NCBI RefSeq assembly: GCF_016742135.1
Contig: NZ_JACVCG010000002.1
Location: 1 to 64,000 of the forward strand
Direction: 5' to 3'
Source of the DNA: Brevundimonas sp.
Lineage (GTDB): Bacteria > Pseudomonadota > Alphaproteobacteria > Caulobacterales > Caulobacteraceae
DNA length: 64,000 nucleotides
This document shows, in pieces, positions 1 through 8,558 of this stretch; position 1 is the stretch's first letter; every line of letters begins with the position of its first letter. A model generated the notes under the pieces. That model was not told the origin of the DNA, searched no databases, and saw only the letters and a program-made list of their open reading frames with translations. The position numbers and the translations under genes were made by a program.

Positions 1-2
1 AG

Positions 3-383
<381 letters not shown>

Positions 384-398
384 TCGTCGAAACGTGCC

Positions 399-421
399 CC
401 GTCCGCGACAAGCGCGGACGG
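399..421 (+). terminator. GC-rich hairpin just after tuf
   Basis: A perfect 9-bp stem (CCGTCCGCG / CGCGGACGG, loop ACAAG) begins 16 bases after the tuf stop. No T-run follows, so it could be a Rho-assisted terminator or an mRNA 3'-stabilising hairpin; the strong terminator lies further on at 536-566. Confidence 0.5.
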
Positions 422-426
422 CTGGC

Positions 427-459
427 GGCGCCGGCGTGGTGTCGAAGATCACGGAGTAA
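427..459 (+). pseudogene. Relic of a second tuf 3' end
   Basis: These 33 bases match the last 33 bases of the tuf gene (351-383) at 31 of 33 positions and encode the same C-terminal residues, [10 protein letters not shown] plus TAA. The two differences are silent (GTC/GTG Val, TCC/TCG Ser). No coding sequence precedes the copy, so it is a tail-only remnant, most simply explained by recombination between two tuf copies or a collapsed tandem duplication. Confidence 0.75.
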
Positions 460-462
460 AGG

Positions 463-504
463 GCGCTAACGCTCGCGACGCGGTCGCTCGCTCCTTGAGC
501 GCGG
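463..504 (-). repeat. Single copy of a structured 42-bp dispersed repeat
   Basis: Read on the minus strand, this stretch matches the unit at 40350-40391 at 40 of 42 positions. It contains the same central hairpin (GCGAC / GTCGC around three bases) and the same outer GCGCT / AGCGC ends. It lies between the tuf relic and the terminator. Confidence 0.8.
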
Positions 505-535
505 CGAGGAGAGCATAGGCCTGAGAAAAGACAGA

Positions 536-566
536 ACGGCCCCCGGAGCGATCCGGGGGCCGTTTT
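536..566 (+). terminator. Strong intrinsic terminator of the tuf transcript
   Basis: A perfect 12-bp stem (ACGGCCCCCGGA / TCCGGGGGCCGT) with the 4-base loop GCGA is followed by TTTT. It separates tuf from the accessory genes. Confidence 0.9.
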
Positions 567-578
567 CGTTGGGGCAGG

Positions 579-911
579 ATGAAGCCGACCTATCCGACCA
601 CGCCTGATGGCCGATATTTCGTGGTGCGCGGCCGTCTGTGGCGCGCGACCAATCCTGCGCTGTCGACAGAGGAGAAGGCCCCTCTGGTCAAGGGGCTCAT
701 GGCCGCACGCCGCGAGGTGGGGCGCGCGCGAAAGGCGGGCGACCGCGAGGCGCTGGCTGCGGCCGGGCAGGCGGTCGACGCGGCCAAGGTCGCGCTGGGA
801 GAACGCGGTCCGGTGTGGTGGACGGACGGGGCGCCAGACCTCAACCGGCATCTGGCGCGCACGACGCCCTATGCCGACTGGTACGCCAGCCTCGACCCGG
901 CGGGGGCCTAG
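579..911 (+). CDS. Small conserved protein of unknown function
   Basis: The 110-residue soluble protein has an N-terminal segment ([14 protein letters not shown]), a basic helical middle rich in Ala/Arg/Lys (about residues 30-75) and a C-terminal segment ([14 protein letters not shown]) of a kind often seen in small alphaproteobacterial proteins of unknown role. There is no signal peptide or membrane segment. The start ATG follows the terminator by 12 bases with no strong ribosome binding site. Its stop codon overlaps the stop of the convergent L,D-transpeptidase gene, so the two transcripts must run into each other. No function is assigned. Confidence 0.75.
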   Translation: MKPTYPTTPDGRYFVVRGRLWRATNPALSTEEKAPLVKGLMAARREVGRARKAGDREALAAAGQAVDAAKVALGERGPVWWTDGAPDLNRHLARTTPYADWYASLDPAGA

Positions 912-2026
912 ATAAACTCCACCGTAACGCCCGCCTCGACAGCGCCTGCCAGCTGTTCGACGTCCCAGTTGGTCAGGCGGACGCAGCCGCTGGAGGCGGT
1001 CTTGCCGATCTTGGCCGGATCGGCGGTGCCATGGATGCCGTAAGTGTCGCGCGACAGGCCGATCCAGACCGACCCGACCGGATTGTTGGGGCCCGGGGGC
1101 ACGACGACTTTGCTGCCACCGTCGCCATAGGTGACCCGGGATGGGTCATAGGTGTAGTTGGGTCGCGGCGCGATGAGCTTGACCGTGTGGGTGCCGGACG
1201 GCGACGGCATCTCGCCGCTGCCGATGGTGGCGGGATAGAAGGCCAGCAGCGTGCCGTCGGCGTCAAAGGCGCGCAGGGAATTCTCCGCCTTGTTGATAAC
1301 GATGCGGGCGACCTTGCCGTCAAGCGTGTTCGGGCCGGTCGAGGCGACCACGATGGTCTGGCCCGCGCGACCGAAATCGACGCCGGGGTTGAGGGCGTCG
1401 AGCAGGGCCTCGCTCATGTGGAATTTCTCGGCCAGCGCTTCGCGGGCGTCGGCATAACCGACCGTCTCGAGCTCGGCCATGGCGGCGATATCCTCAGGCA
1501 CGGTGCCGATGAAGGGGCCGGCGACGTCAGTCCGGGTGACGGTGTAGTCGGTCAGCACCCGGTTGCTGTCGCCCGAGGTCAGCTGCTCGAACACTTCGGC
1601 GTCCAGTTCACCGGTCACCTCAAGGTCATTGGCCTCCTGGAAGGCGGCGATGGCCCGGCGCGTGTTCTCGCCGCCCAGCCCGTCGATGATGCCGGGGGAG
1701 AAGCGCGTCCGGTCCAGCAATATCTGGGCCCGCACCATGGCCGGATCCGGCCGCGCCTCGTCGGGCAGGGCCTCGGTGACCGCACCGCCGCGCTCCGATG
1801 AGTCGGCAGTCTGGCCGTCTCCGGGCGCGGTGCCTGCGTCTGCATTGGACGTGGGCGGGGTGACGGTCGCGGACTCGATCGACTGGCGCAGACGGGTCGC
1901 CTCATCCCGGGCCGGACTCGACGCCTCCGGTTGGGATCGTTCACGCGCGTCGTCACCACAGGCAGCCGTCGCTAGCAGGGGCAGGGCGGCAAGGAGGACA
2001 GCGGGGAGAGGGCGGCGAAGGATCAT
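908..2026 (-). CDS. L,D-transpeptidase lipoprotein (YkuD family) with peptidoglycan-binding domain
   Basis: The family forms 3-3 peptidoglycan cross-links or attaches proteins to peptidoglycan. The 372-residue product starts with a lipoprotein signal (hydrophobic run to the lipobox LATAAC, Cys about residue 23), has an acidic/Ser-rich linker, a peptidoglycan-binding-1 type segment (about 100-160, [18 protein letters not shown]) and a C-terminal YkuD domain (about 240-370) with the catalytic HGT...SSGCVRL motif. It should act in the periplasm from a lipid anchor. It is the third gene of a minus-strand group with the SGNH hydrolase and a 53-residue protein. The exact reaction cannot be told from sequence. 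Confidence 0.93.
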   Translation of the reverse strand: MILRRPLPAVLLAALPLLATAACGDDARERSQPEASSPARDEATRLRQSIESATVTPPTSNADAGTAPGDGQTADSSERGGAVTEALPDEARPDPAMVRAQILLDRTRFSPGIIDGLGGENTRRAIAAFQEANDLEVTGELDAEVFEQLTSGDSNRVLTDYTVTRTDVAGPFIGTVPEDIAAMAELETVGYADAREALAEKFHMSEALLDALNPGVDFGRAGQTIVVASTGPNTLDGKVARIVINKAENSLRAFDADGTLLAFYPATIGSGEMPSPSGTHTVKLIAPRPNYTYDPSRVTYGDGGSKVVVPPGPNNPVGSVWIGLSRDTYGIHGTADPAKIGKTASSGCVRLTNWDVEQLAGAVEAGVTVEFI

Positions 2027-2082
2027 GAACAGGCTCCGGTGGAGGGCCCCTGTCCAACCCCGCAGGGCCGCCCGCGTTCCCC

Positions 2083-2853
2083 TCAGCGCAGCGCGTCTCC
2101 CAGACCCGCGACGGTGTTGGCGGCCCAGCAGGCATAGCCCGCGTCATTGAGATGCAGGTCGTCGGGGCCGACCCCGCCGCCCTCCAGACCAGTCCAGCCA
2201 GACATCGGACCGAAGCGCGGATCGACGGCATAGCCGTTCCGCCGTCCCAGATAGGCGATGGTGCCCGACACGGCGGCCAGGAGCGCATTGCGGCCCCGGA
2301 AACCCTCATTGTCCGTCTCTTCGGGCAGGCGCTGGGGGTCGATCAGCATGACGTCGACGCCTGCGGCACCGAGAATGTCCCGACCCCTGTCGAAATCCTG
2401 GACCACCGCTGCAACCGTCAGGTCGCGCAGCATGTCATTGGTGCCCAGCTGCCAGATCACCAGATGGGGGCGGGCGGCCTCGATCTCGGCCCGCAGGCGG
2501 TTGACCGTATCGGCGGTCGTCTCGCCGCCGATGCCCCGATTGACGACCGTGATGACGGCGTCGGGAAAGGCCTCACGCAGACCTGCCTCCACCAGCGGAA
2601 CATAGCCGAGATCAGGCCTGCTGGCACCGACGCCCTCGATGCTGGAGGAGCCGACCGCCAGTATGGTCAACTGGCCGGCCCGAAGCGCGGCCCGGGTACG
2701 GTTCAGTCCGTCGTTTTCCTGAAAGCCGCCGGGAGAGATCGGGCAGGCCGCCGGAACGTCGAACGCCCGGATCGTCGAAGGGGCGAGGGCAGGGGCGCAG
2801 GCTCCAAGCGTCAAGACTGCCAGTACGGGAACGAAGATGTCGGCACGCCGCAT
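2083..2853 (-). CDS. Secreted SGNH/GDSL-family hydrolase, probable lipoprotein
   Basis: SGNH hydrolases are esterases, lipases or deacetylases. The 256-residue product shows the four family blocks: block [12 protein letters not shown] (catalytic Ser; SSS replaces the usual GDS), block [12 protein letters not shown], block III QLGTNDM, block [11 protein letters not shown] with the Asp-His pair. The N-terminus is a signal with lipobox LGAC. A TTG codon lies just upstream in frame, but the ATG at 2853 is preferred because it overlaps the upstream stop in a TGATG junction. The neighbouring L,D-transpeptidase suggests a cell-wall or envelope substrate (inference); the true substrate is unknown. 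Confidence 0.9.
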   Translation of the reverse strand: MRRADIFVPVLAVLTLGACAPALAPSTIRAFDVPAACPISPGGFQENDGLNRTRAALRAGQLTILAVGSSSIEGVGASRPDLGYVPLVEAGLREAFPDAVITVVNRGIGGETTADTVNRLRAEIEAARPHLVIWQLGTNDMLRDLTVAAVVQDFDRGRDILGAAGVDVMLIDPQRLPEETDNEGFRGRNALLAAVSGTIAYLGRRNGYAVDPRFGPMSGWTGLEGGGVGPDDLHLNDAGYACWAANTVAGLGDALR

Positions 2854-3014
2854 CAATTCTGTTCGCCGGTGGCCGGATCGGTTTCGGTCTCGCCCGAATT
2901 GCTTGAGCCTTCTGCGCCACGGGGTTCGGTGGCCGGACGGGGCGGCTTGCCGTCTTCGTCGGGACGCAGGTCTTCGTTCTCAACGGCGCGGTTATCGGGG
3001 CGAGTGTCGGTCAT
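2853..3014 (-). CDS. Small hydrophilic protein, 53 residues, translationally coupled
   Basis: The short reading frame begins MTDTRPDNRAVENEDLRPDE and is rich in Asp, Glu, Pro, Thr and Gly throughout, so it is probably disordered. An AGAGGA purine run precedes the ATG. Its TGA shares one base with the ATG of the SGNH hydrolase (TGATG), a typical coupling junction, which is the main support for it being real. It has no signal peptide and no recognised family. Short disordered proteins of this composition are common hypotheticals in Caulobacterales. Confidence 0.6.
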   Translation of the reverse strand: MTDTRPDNRAVENEDLRPDEDGKPPRPATEPRGAEGSSNSGETETDPATGEQN

Positions 3015-3205
3015 GGGAGAGATCCTCTGAAGGCATAATCAGGGCTGTGAGCCTCCAACGCCCGAGGGTGCCCGACGGCTCCATCCGCCCCGGTGTCACT
3101 AATCCCGCGTTCACCATGGCTCTCAACTCCGATTCAAGGCTGTGGGGCTAGGCTGATGCGGAAGGGTGCGCGACCGGCGTGGCCATCGAGGCGGACAGGA
3201 CGGGT

Positions 3206-4354
3206 ATGCAGATGGGTCTGAGGGTCGAGATGCTGGGCGTCGATGCGCTGTCGGCGGATCATTGGGCGCTTTGGAACCAGATGCGTCTGGCCAATCCGGC
3301 GCTGTCCAGCCCCTATTTTCGACCCGAATTTACCCGCATTGCCGCAGAGGTGACGCCGGGCGCGCGGGTGGCGGTGCTGCACCGGGGCGGGGATGTGGTG
3401 GGCTTTTTTCCGCATCAGACGCGCGGCGGCGCGATCCAGCCGCTGGCGGCACCCCTGAACGATTACCATGGGATCATCAGTCTGCCCGAGACGGCTCCCA
3501 CGTTGAACCATGTCGCGGACCTGCTGGGCGGCAACCGGCTGAACGTCAGTGGCTGGGTGGGTCCCGGCGGGGCGGGACAGGTGCGCGAGGCGGTCATGTC
3601 GGTCCTGCCGGAGGAGGGGTTTGAGCCCTGGTACGCCGAGCGGCGGACGACCCAGGGCAAGTATTTCAAGGACAAGGAACGCGCTCGCCGGAGTCTCGAG
3701 GCGGAACTGGGTCCCGTGCGGGTGGAACTGGGCCTGCGCGATCCCAAGCTGCTGACGAAGGTCATTGACCTGAAGCGTGACCAGTATCGCCGCAGCGGGC
3801 TGCACGATGTGTTCGCCTGCGGCTGGACGGTGCGACTGCTGGAAGCGCTGATGCGGGCAGATGGCGATTTCGGTGCGAGCATCGCGGCCCTGTGGGCGGG
3901 TGACAGGCTCTGCGCCCTGGAATATTCGCTTCACGCCGACAGCCATTATCACTTCTGGTTCCCGGCCTATGTGCCCGGTCTGGCGCGTTGTTCGCCGGGA
4001 GTCCTGCTGAGTCTCGATACGATGCGACAGGGCTCGAAGCTGGGCTATCGGGTGTTCGACTTCGGCTTTGGCGGCGAGCATTACAAGAAGTATTTCTGCA
4101 ATGCGTCGCAGAGCCTGCACGAGGCGGTGATCCACAAGCCCGGCCTTTCGGCGGCGCTCGGGGATGCCGCGGTTGCGACCCTGGAGACCCTGGTCGGTGC
4201 CGGGCGAGGGGAGGCGCTGCGAACCAGTCTGCGACGTCGCTGGTCGGCTATCGAGGCCTGTGAGGTGGATGGTCTGGCGCGCGCCCGTGGCCTGGCCGTC
4301 GCGGCCCGGGCGGCGCTCAGGAAAACGCCCGACATCCTGACCGCCTCGGCCTGA
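3206..4354 (+). CDS. CelD/BcsL-like GNAT-fold acetyltransferase
   Basis: The product (382 residues) resembles the BioF2-like/CelD N-acyltransferase group, in which two GNAT folds transfer an acyl group to an amino sugar, peptide or lipid acceptor. Visible features are an N-terminal segment with SSPYFRPEFTRIAA, a middle basic helix (FKDKERARRSLEAEL) and a C-terminal GNAT domain with ALEYSLHADSHYHFWFPAY and the FDFGFGGEHYKKYF motif near residue 300. The ATG at 3206 is preferred (GGACGGG just upstream); a GTG at 3179 is an in-frame alternative. The cupin-like gene starts 16 bases after the stop, so the two are probably cotranscribed. The substrate is unknown. Confidence 0.82.
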   Translation: MQMGLRVEMLGVDALSADHWALWNQMRLANPALSSPYFRPEFTRIAAEVTPGARVAVLHRGGDVVGFFPHQTRGGAIQPLAAPLNDYHGIISLPETAPTLNHVADLLGGNRLNVSGWVGPGGAGQVREAVMSVLPEEGFEPWYAERRTTQGKYFKDKERARRSLEAELGPVRVELGLRDPKLLTKVIDLKRDQYRRSGLHDVFACGWTVRLLEALMRADGDFGASIAALWAGDRLCALEYSLHADSHYHFWFPAYVPGLARCSPGVLLSLDTMRQGSKLGYRVFDFGFGGEHYKKYFCNASQSLHEAVIHKPGLSAALGDAAVATLETLVGAGRGEALRTSLRRRWSAIEACEVDGLARARGLAVAARAALRKTPDILTASA

Positions 4355-4370
4355 TCGCCCGGAGAGAGCC

Positions 4371-5291
4371 ATGCTGCAGAAGACCGCCGGTACACGCTAC
4401 ACCGGTCCGATCCGGAAAGCCGATGTGCACCCCCATGCGCTGGTCGACCGGGGATTTGCCTCTGACGAGGCGCTCGCCGCCCTGCTGGACCGCTACCCCG
4501 CCGAGCTGTTCGATATCAACCTGTATGACTATGACGAGGACGGCCAATCGCGCCTGCGCACGGGCGCACGCGGTCAGCTGTCGGGTGTCGAACTGCTGGA
4601 GGCGATCAAGCAGGGGCGGCTTTGGGTCAATCTGCGTTCGGTCGAGCGGGGCTGGCCCGAGCTGTGGCAGGCGGCCATGGGTGAGTTCGCCGCCATTCAG
4701 ACGCGGTATCCCGGCCTGAGGGCCGTCCGCAATGCCGGGCAGCTGATCCTGTCGTCGCCCAAGGCACGGGTGCCCTATCATTTCGATGCGGCCGGTGTGG
4801 TGCTGTTCCACCTGCGGGGGCGCAAGCGGGTATTCGTGTATCCGGGGGATGAGTTGCACCTGCCCGAGATCGCCATGGAACAGGTGGTTGCCCGCCAGAC
4901 GACCGAGGAAGTGCCCTATACGCGCAGCTTTGAAGCCGATGCCCAGGTCGTCGATCTGGAGCCGGGGCAGGCGCTGACCTGGCCCTTCTATGCGCCGCAC
5001 CGGGTCGAGAATCTGGATCGGTTCTGCGTGTCCCTGTCGATGGACTTCCAGACCTGGCCGACCCGGTTCCGCAACGGGGCCCTCTATGCCAATGCCGTGG
5101 CGCGGGCACGGGGCCGGCAGCCGCGCTCGACCGATAGTCTCGGCACGGTGGGCCTGGCCGCCCGCTGGGCCGCCTCGCTGGCGTTCAGGAAGCTGAACCT
5201 GATGCCGGACCAGATCGCCCGGTTTGAACGCGACTTTGAGCCCCAGGTGGGGGCGGTCGACGGGGCGGGTTCCATTAATTCGAGGTCATGA
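4371..5291 (+). CDS. Cupin/JmjC-like domain protein, putative Fe(II) oxygenase
   Basis: The 306-residue soluble protein has a double-stranded beta-helix core around residues 125-240 with HFD (about residue 138) and a distal His in YAPHRVEN (about 208), the H-x-D...H pattern of Fe(II)/2-oxoglutarate oxygenases of the JmjC/cupin-8 group. Arg/Lys residues suited to 2-oxoglutarate binding lie in GRKRVFVYPG. The start ATG has GGAGAGAG just upstream. It sits 16 bases behind the CelD-like acetyltransferase. Some JmjC oxygenases hydroxylate ribosomal proteins, and this gene is 1.2 kb from rpsJ, but nothing in the sequence shows that substrate. Confidence 0.75.
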   Translation: MLQKTAGTRYTGPIRKADVHPHALVDRGFASDEALAALLDRYPAELFDINLYDYDEDGQSRLRTGARGQLSGVELLEAIKQGRLWVNLRSVERGWPELWQAAMGEFAAIQTRYPGLRAVRNAGQLILSSPKARVPYHFDAAGVVLFHLRGRKRVFVYPGDELHLPEIAMEQVVARQTTEEVPYTRSFEADAQVVDLEPGQALTWPFYAPHRVENLDRFCVSLSMDFQTWPTRFRNGALYANAVARARGRQPRSTDSLGTVGLAARWAASLAFRKLNLMPDQIARFERDFEPQVGAVDGAGSINSRS

Positions 5292-5296
5292 CCTCG
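5281..5296. repeat. 16-bp perfect palindrome across a stop codon
   Basis: CGAGGTCATGACCTCG is fully self-complementary and contains the TGA stop of the cupin-like gene. No T-run follows. It may be an operator for the following GIN-domain gene or simply a 3' hairpin. Confidence 0.5.
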
Positions 5297-5362
5297 AGTT
5301 AAAATGACAGGGCTGGCGGCAGGGCGCATCCTTTCCTCACCTTGGGAAAGGGAGGAACACCC

Positions 5363-6226
5363 ATGAAAACCGCACTCATCCTGTCCGCCGCCCTGCTGTC
5401 GACGACCGCGCTGGGCGGCACGGCCCAGGCCCAGGACGTCCAGATCGAAAACGCCGTCGCCCGGGTCATCGTCCTGGTCGAGGATCGAAGCGATGTCGCG
5501 GTCGAGATCGAACGGGGCCGCGCAGACCTGCCGGTACCCACAGTGCGCCAGCGAGGCCGCCGGATCGAGGTCAACGGCAACCTGCCCCGCCGTGCCATCC
5601 GGAACTGTCGCTCGGGGCCCGCCGGCGCGCGACAGCCGGGAGAGGGGGCCTCCGTCGATCTGCGCAACATCGGTCGGGTCGATCTGGAGGAGGCCCCGCT
5701 GATCGTCGTGAGAACGCCCCGCACGGTCGACGTGAGCGCCTCGGGTGCCGTCTTCGGCACCATCGGTCGGGGGGCCAGGACTGTGGAATTCGGCAACGGT
5801 GGGTGTGGGGACTGGACCATTGCCAATGTCGACGGGACACTGGACCTGTCGATGGGCGGATCGGGCGACGCCGTGGTCGGCACATCCGACAGACTGAAGA
5901 TCGCCATCGGAGGGTCCGGCAATGTGAGAGCAGGAGCGACCCGCGATCTGGATGTCTCCATCGGTGGCTCCGGCGACGTGGAGGTGGCCGGTGTGAACGG
6001 TCCGGTCAAACTGGCCGTGGGCAGTTCCGGCGAGTTGCTGGTGCGCGGCGGGACTGCTCCCCGGATGAATATCTCCATCGCGGGTTCCGGAGATGTCGAA
6101 TTCAGGGGGACGGTCGGCGATCTGAGCGTATCGATTGCGGGATCGGGTGATGTCCGGGTGTATGAGGTCACGGGCCAGGTGAACCGCGCCGTGCTCGGCT
6201 CGGGCGACATTCGCATCGGTCGCTGA
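5363..6226 (+). CDS. Secreted GIN-domain (DUF2807-like) beta-helical protein
   Basis: The product (287 residues) begins with a Sec signal (MKTALILSAALLSTTALG, cleavage near AQAQ). The C-terminal two thirds hold regularly spaced GSGD/GGSGD/GSSGE motifs (about every 20 residues, at least six), the signature of the head GIN domain, a putative adhesin-like beta-solenoid. The start is ATG 5363, preceded by AAGGGAGGA; an in-frame ATG at 5342 would destroy the signal peptide. It should be periplasmic or surface-exposed. Its stop is only 19 bases from the -35 box of the rpsJ promoter. The biological role of the family is not settled. Confidence 0.85.
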   Translation: MKTALILSAALLSTTALGGTAQAQDVQIENAVARVIVLVEDRSDVAVEIERGRADLPVPTVRQRGRRIEVNGNLPRRAIRNCRSGPAGARQPGEGASVDLRNIGRVDLEEAPLIVVRTPRTVDVSASGAVFGTIGRGARTVEFGNGGCGDWTIANVDGTLDLSMGGSGDAVVGTSDRLKIAIGGSGNVRAGATRDLDVSIGGSGDVEVAGVNGPVKLAVGSSGELLVRGGTAPRMNISIAGSGDVEFRGTVGDLSVSIAGSGDVRVYEVTGQVNRAVLGSGDIRIGR

Positions 6227-6234
6227 AATCCGGG

Positions 6235-6261
6235 GATTCCGCCCTTGACGCAGGCGGAATC
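6235..6261. promoter_or_regulatory. Inverted repeat enclosing the -35 box of rpsJ
   Basis: GATTCCGCC (6235-6243) and GGCGGAATC (6253-6261) are perfect inverted repeats. The 9-base loop CTTGACGCA contains the TTGACG -35 hexamer. It could serve as a terminator stem for the GIN-domain gene or as an operator over the ribosomal promoter. Confidence 0.6.
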
Positions 6262-6273
6262 GAACGGCATAAG
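6245..6273 (+). promoter_or_regulatory. Promoter of the S10 ribosomal protein operon
   Basis: TTGACG (6245-6250), a 17-base spacer and CATAAG (6268-6273) fit the housekeeping sigma factor. The rpsM promoter has the same TTGACGCA start and ATAAG core, which supports both calls. Confidence 0.75.
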
Positions 6274-6515
6274 CCCCCACTCTTGTTGGACCGGCTGTGC
6301 ACTTCGCGTGAGTATGAAGTGCAGACGCGGTTCGCAGGAACGACCTGAGACCCTGTTCTTTGCAGCGATCCAGGACTTAAACGGCCTTCGCGGGTAACTG
6401 CGTGGGCCGCTCGTTTTTGCGGACGTGCGTACTCTGAGGGCTTCGGCCTGAAGGCTCCGGTCTTTGAAATGGTTCACAGGGACGCAGGTTCGCCTGCTTG
6501 GGAAATACGACCGAT
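6274..6515 (+). promoter_or_regulatory. Structured 5' leader of rpsJ
   Basis: About 240 untranslated bases separate the promoter from rpsJ. Hairpins seen: TGCACTTC / GAAGTGCA (6298-6323, 10-base loop) and GCAGG-TTCG-CCTGC (6484-6497), a UUCG tetraloop ending 18 bases before the start codon. Leaders of S10 operons are often targets of ribosomal protein feedback (L4 in E. coli); that regulation here is inference. Confidence 0.55.
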
Positions 6516-6821
<306 letters not shown>

Positions 6822-6840
6822 GAAGAAGAGGCGGGATCCG

Positions 6841-7611
6841 ATGCGCAAAGACGCGCAAAGAACGGGCGTGATCGCCAAGAAGCTGGGAATGACGCGTATC
6901 TTCGCTGAAGATGGCGCGCATGTCCCTGTGACCGTGCTGCAGCTGGATGGTTGTCAGGTCGTGGGTCAACGCACCAAGGACCGGGACGGCTATGTCGCCC
7001 TGCAACTGGGTGCCGGTGCCCGCAAGGCCAAGAAGACCAACAAGGCCCAGCGGACTGTGTTCGCCAAGGCTGAGGTCGAGCCCAAGCGCATCGTCAGCGA
7101 ATTCCGCGTGTCGGAAGACGCGCTGCTGGACGTCGGTGCCGAGCTGACGGCGGACCACTTCATCGCCGGTCAGACCGTGGACATCCAGGGCCAGACCATC
7201 GGTAAGGGTTTCGCCGGTGCCATGAAGCGCTGGAACTTCGGCGGTCTGCGGGCCACCCACGGTGTCTCGGTCTCGCACCGTTCGCACGGTTCGACGGGTA
7301 ACCGTCAGGATCCGGGCAAGACCTTCGCCGGCAAGAAGATGGCGGGTCACCTGGGTCAGGAAACCGTCACCCTGCAGAACCTGACTGTGTTCCGCGTCGA
7401 CGCCGACCGTGGCCTGATCCTGATCAAGGGCGCTGTCCCGGGTCACGACGGTAGCTACGTCAAGGTTCGCGACTCCATCAAGAAGGCCCGTCCGGCCGAC
7501 GCTCCGTTCCCCGGTGCCGTGAAGTCGGCCAAGGCCGCTGCTGAAGCGCCTGCCGAGACCCCGGCCGAGGACGCGCCCGTCGCCGAGACCCAAGAAGGCG
7601 GTGAAGCGTAA
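6841..7611 (+). CDS. rplC: 50S ribosomal protein L3, with acidic C-terminal extension
   Basis: L3 is an early 23S rRNA binder near the peptidyl transferase centre. The 256 residues include the conserved [20 protein letters not shown] and GKKMAGHLG segments, the latter being the usual site near the methylated glutamine region. The last 30 or so residues are an Ala/Glu/Pro-rich tail ([15 protein letters not shown]) beyond the usual length of about 210 to 220. The stop overlaps the rplD start by one base (TAATG). Confidence 0.97.
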   Translation: MRKDAQRTGVIAKKLGMTRIFAEDGAHVPVTVLQLDGCQVVGQRTKDRDGYVALQLGAGARKAKKTNKAQRTVFAKAEVEPKRIVSEFRVSEDALLDVGAELTADHFIAGQTVDIQGQTIGKGFAGAMKRWNFGGLRATHGVSVSHRSHGSTGNRQDPGKTFAGKKMAGHLGQETVTLQNLTVFRVDADRGLILIKGAVPGHDGSYVKVRDSIKKARPADAPFPGAVKSAKAAAEAPAETPAEDAPVAETQEGGEA

Positions 7612-8249
7612 TGAAGCTCTCGGTCATCAAACTCGACGGCAAGGCCTCGGGCGATGTGGAGCTGTCGGATGCCGTGTTCGGCATCACCGACATCCGCGGA
7701 GACCTGCTGGCCCGCTATGTGAACTGGCAGCTGGCCAAGCGCCGCGCCGGTACCCACAAGGTCCAGACGCGCAACGAAAACTCGCGCACCGGCAAGAAGA
7801 TGTACAAGCAGAAGGGAACCGGCGGCGCCCGTCACGGTTCGCGTCGCGCCCCGCAGTTCGTCGGTGGTTCGCGCGCCTTCGGCCCGGTCGTTCGCGACCA
7901 CGGCTTCTCCCTGCCCAAGAAGGTCCGTGCCCTGGCCCTGCGCCACGCCCTGTCGTCCAAGGTCGTCTCGGGCGACCTGATCGTGGTCGACAGCGTCTCG
8001 GTCAAGGAACCCAAGACCGCCAAGCTGCGCGAGCAGTTCGGCAAGCTGGGCTGGACCAAGGCCCTGATCATCGCCGGTCCGGAAGTCGACGCCGGCTTCG
8101 GTCTGGCGGCGCGCAACATCCCGCACATCGACGTGCTGCCGAATGCCGGCCTGAACGTCTATGACATCCTGCGGGCCGACAAGCTGGTGCTGACCAAGGC
8201 CGCCGTCGAGGCGATCGAGGCGCGCTTCTCTGAGAAGGAGGCCGCATAA
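7611..8249 (+). CDS. rplD: 50S ribosomal protein L4
   Basis: L4 lines the peptide exit tunnel with its long loop. The 212 residues contain the loop signature ([20 protein letters not shown], then [12 protein letters not shown]) and a globular Rossmann-like part. In E. coli L4 represses its own operon; the structured rpsJ leader makes that possible here, but it is not shown. Coupled to both neighbours by one-base TAATG overlaps. Confidence 0.97.
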   Translation: MKLSVIKLDGKASGDVELSDAVFGITDIRGDLLARYVNWQLAKRRAGTHKVQTRNENSRTGKKMYKQKGTGGARHGSRRAPQFVGGSRAFGPVVRDHGFSLPKKVRALALRHALSSKVVSGDLIVVDSVSVKEPKTAKLREQFGKLGWTKALIIAGPEVDAGFGLAARNIPHIDVLPNAGLNVYDILRADKLVLTKAAVEAIEARFSEKEAA

Positions 8250-8554
8250 TGGCCGGCGCTCAACCCACCGCCAAACACTACGACACCATCCTGTCGCCGA
8301 TCATCACCGAGAAGGCGACGATCCTGTCCGAGCAGAACAAAGTCGTCTTCCGCGTCGCCGACAAGGCCTCGAAGGACGAGATCGCCGCGGCGGTCGAAAG
8401 CCTGTTCAAGGTCAGCGTCGTCAAGGTCAACACCCTGGTCCAGAAGGGCAAGACCAAGCGCTTCCGCGGCATTCAGGGCCGTCGGGTCGACATCAAGAAA
8501 GCGATCGTGACGCTGGCCGAGGGCCAGTCGATCGACGTCACCACGGGGCTCTGA
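8249..8554 (+). CDS. rplW: 50S ribosomal protein L23
   Basis: L23 lies at the tunnel exit and docks SRP and trigger factor. The 101 residues show [20 protein letters not shown] and the basic loop [18 protein letters not shown] overlaps the rplD stop by one base; rplB follows after 4 bases. Confidence 0.97.
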   Translation: MAGAQPTAKHYDTILSPIITEKATILSEQNKVVFRVADKASKDEIAAAVESLFKVSVVKVNTLVQKGKTKRFRGIQGRRVDIKKAIVTLAEGQSIDVTTGL

Positions 8555-8558
8555 ACCA

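Noticed and set aside
384..578. tRNA gene behind tuf
   Set aside because: The stretch forms hairpins but no cloverleaf, no T-loop GTTCRA and no acceptor stem; it is explained by the tuf tail relic, the dispersed repeat and the terminator.
3134..4372. Long minus-strand frame opposite the CelD-like gene
   Set aside because: Antisense; basic, low-complexity product without any family motif, and the plus-strand protein has recognisable motifs.
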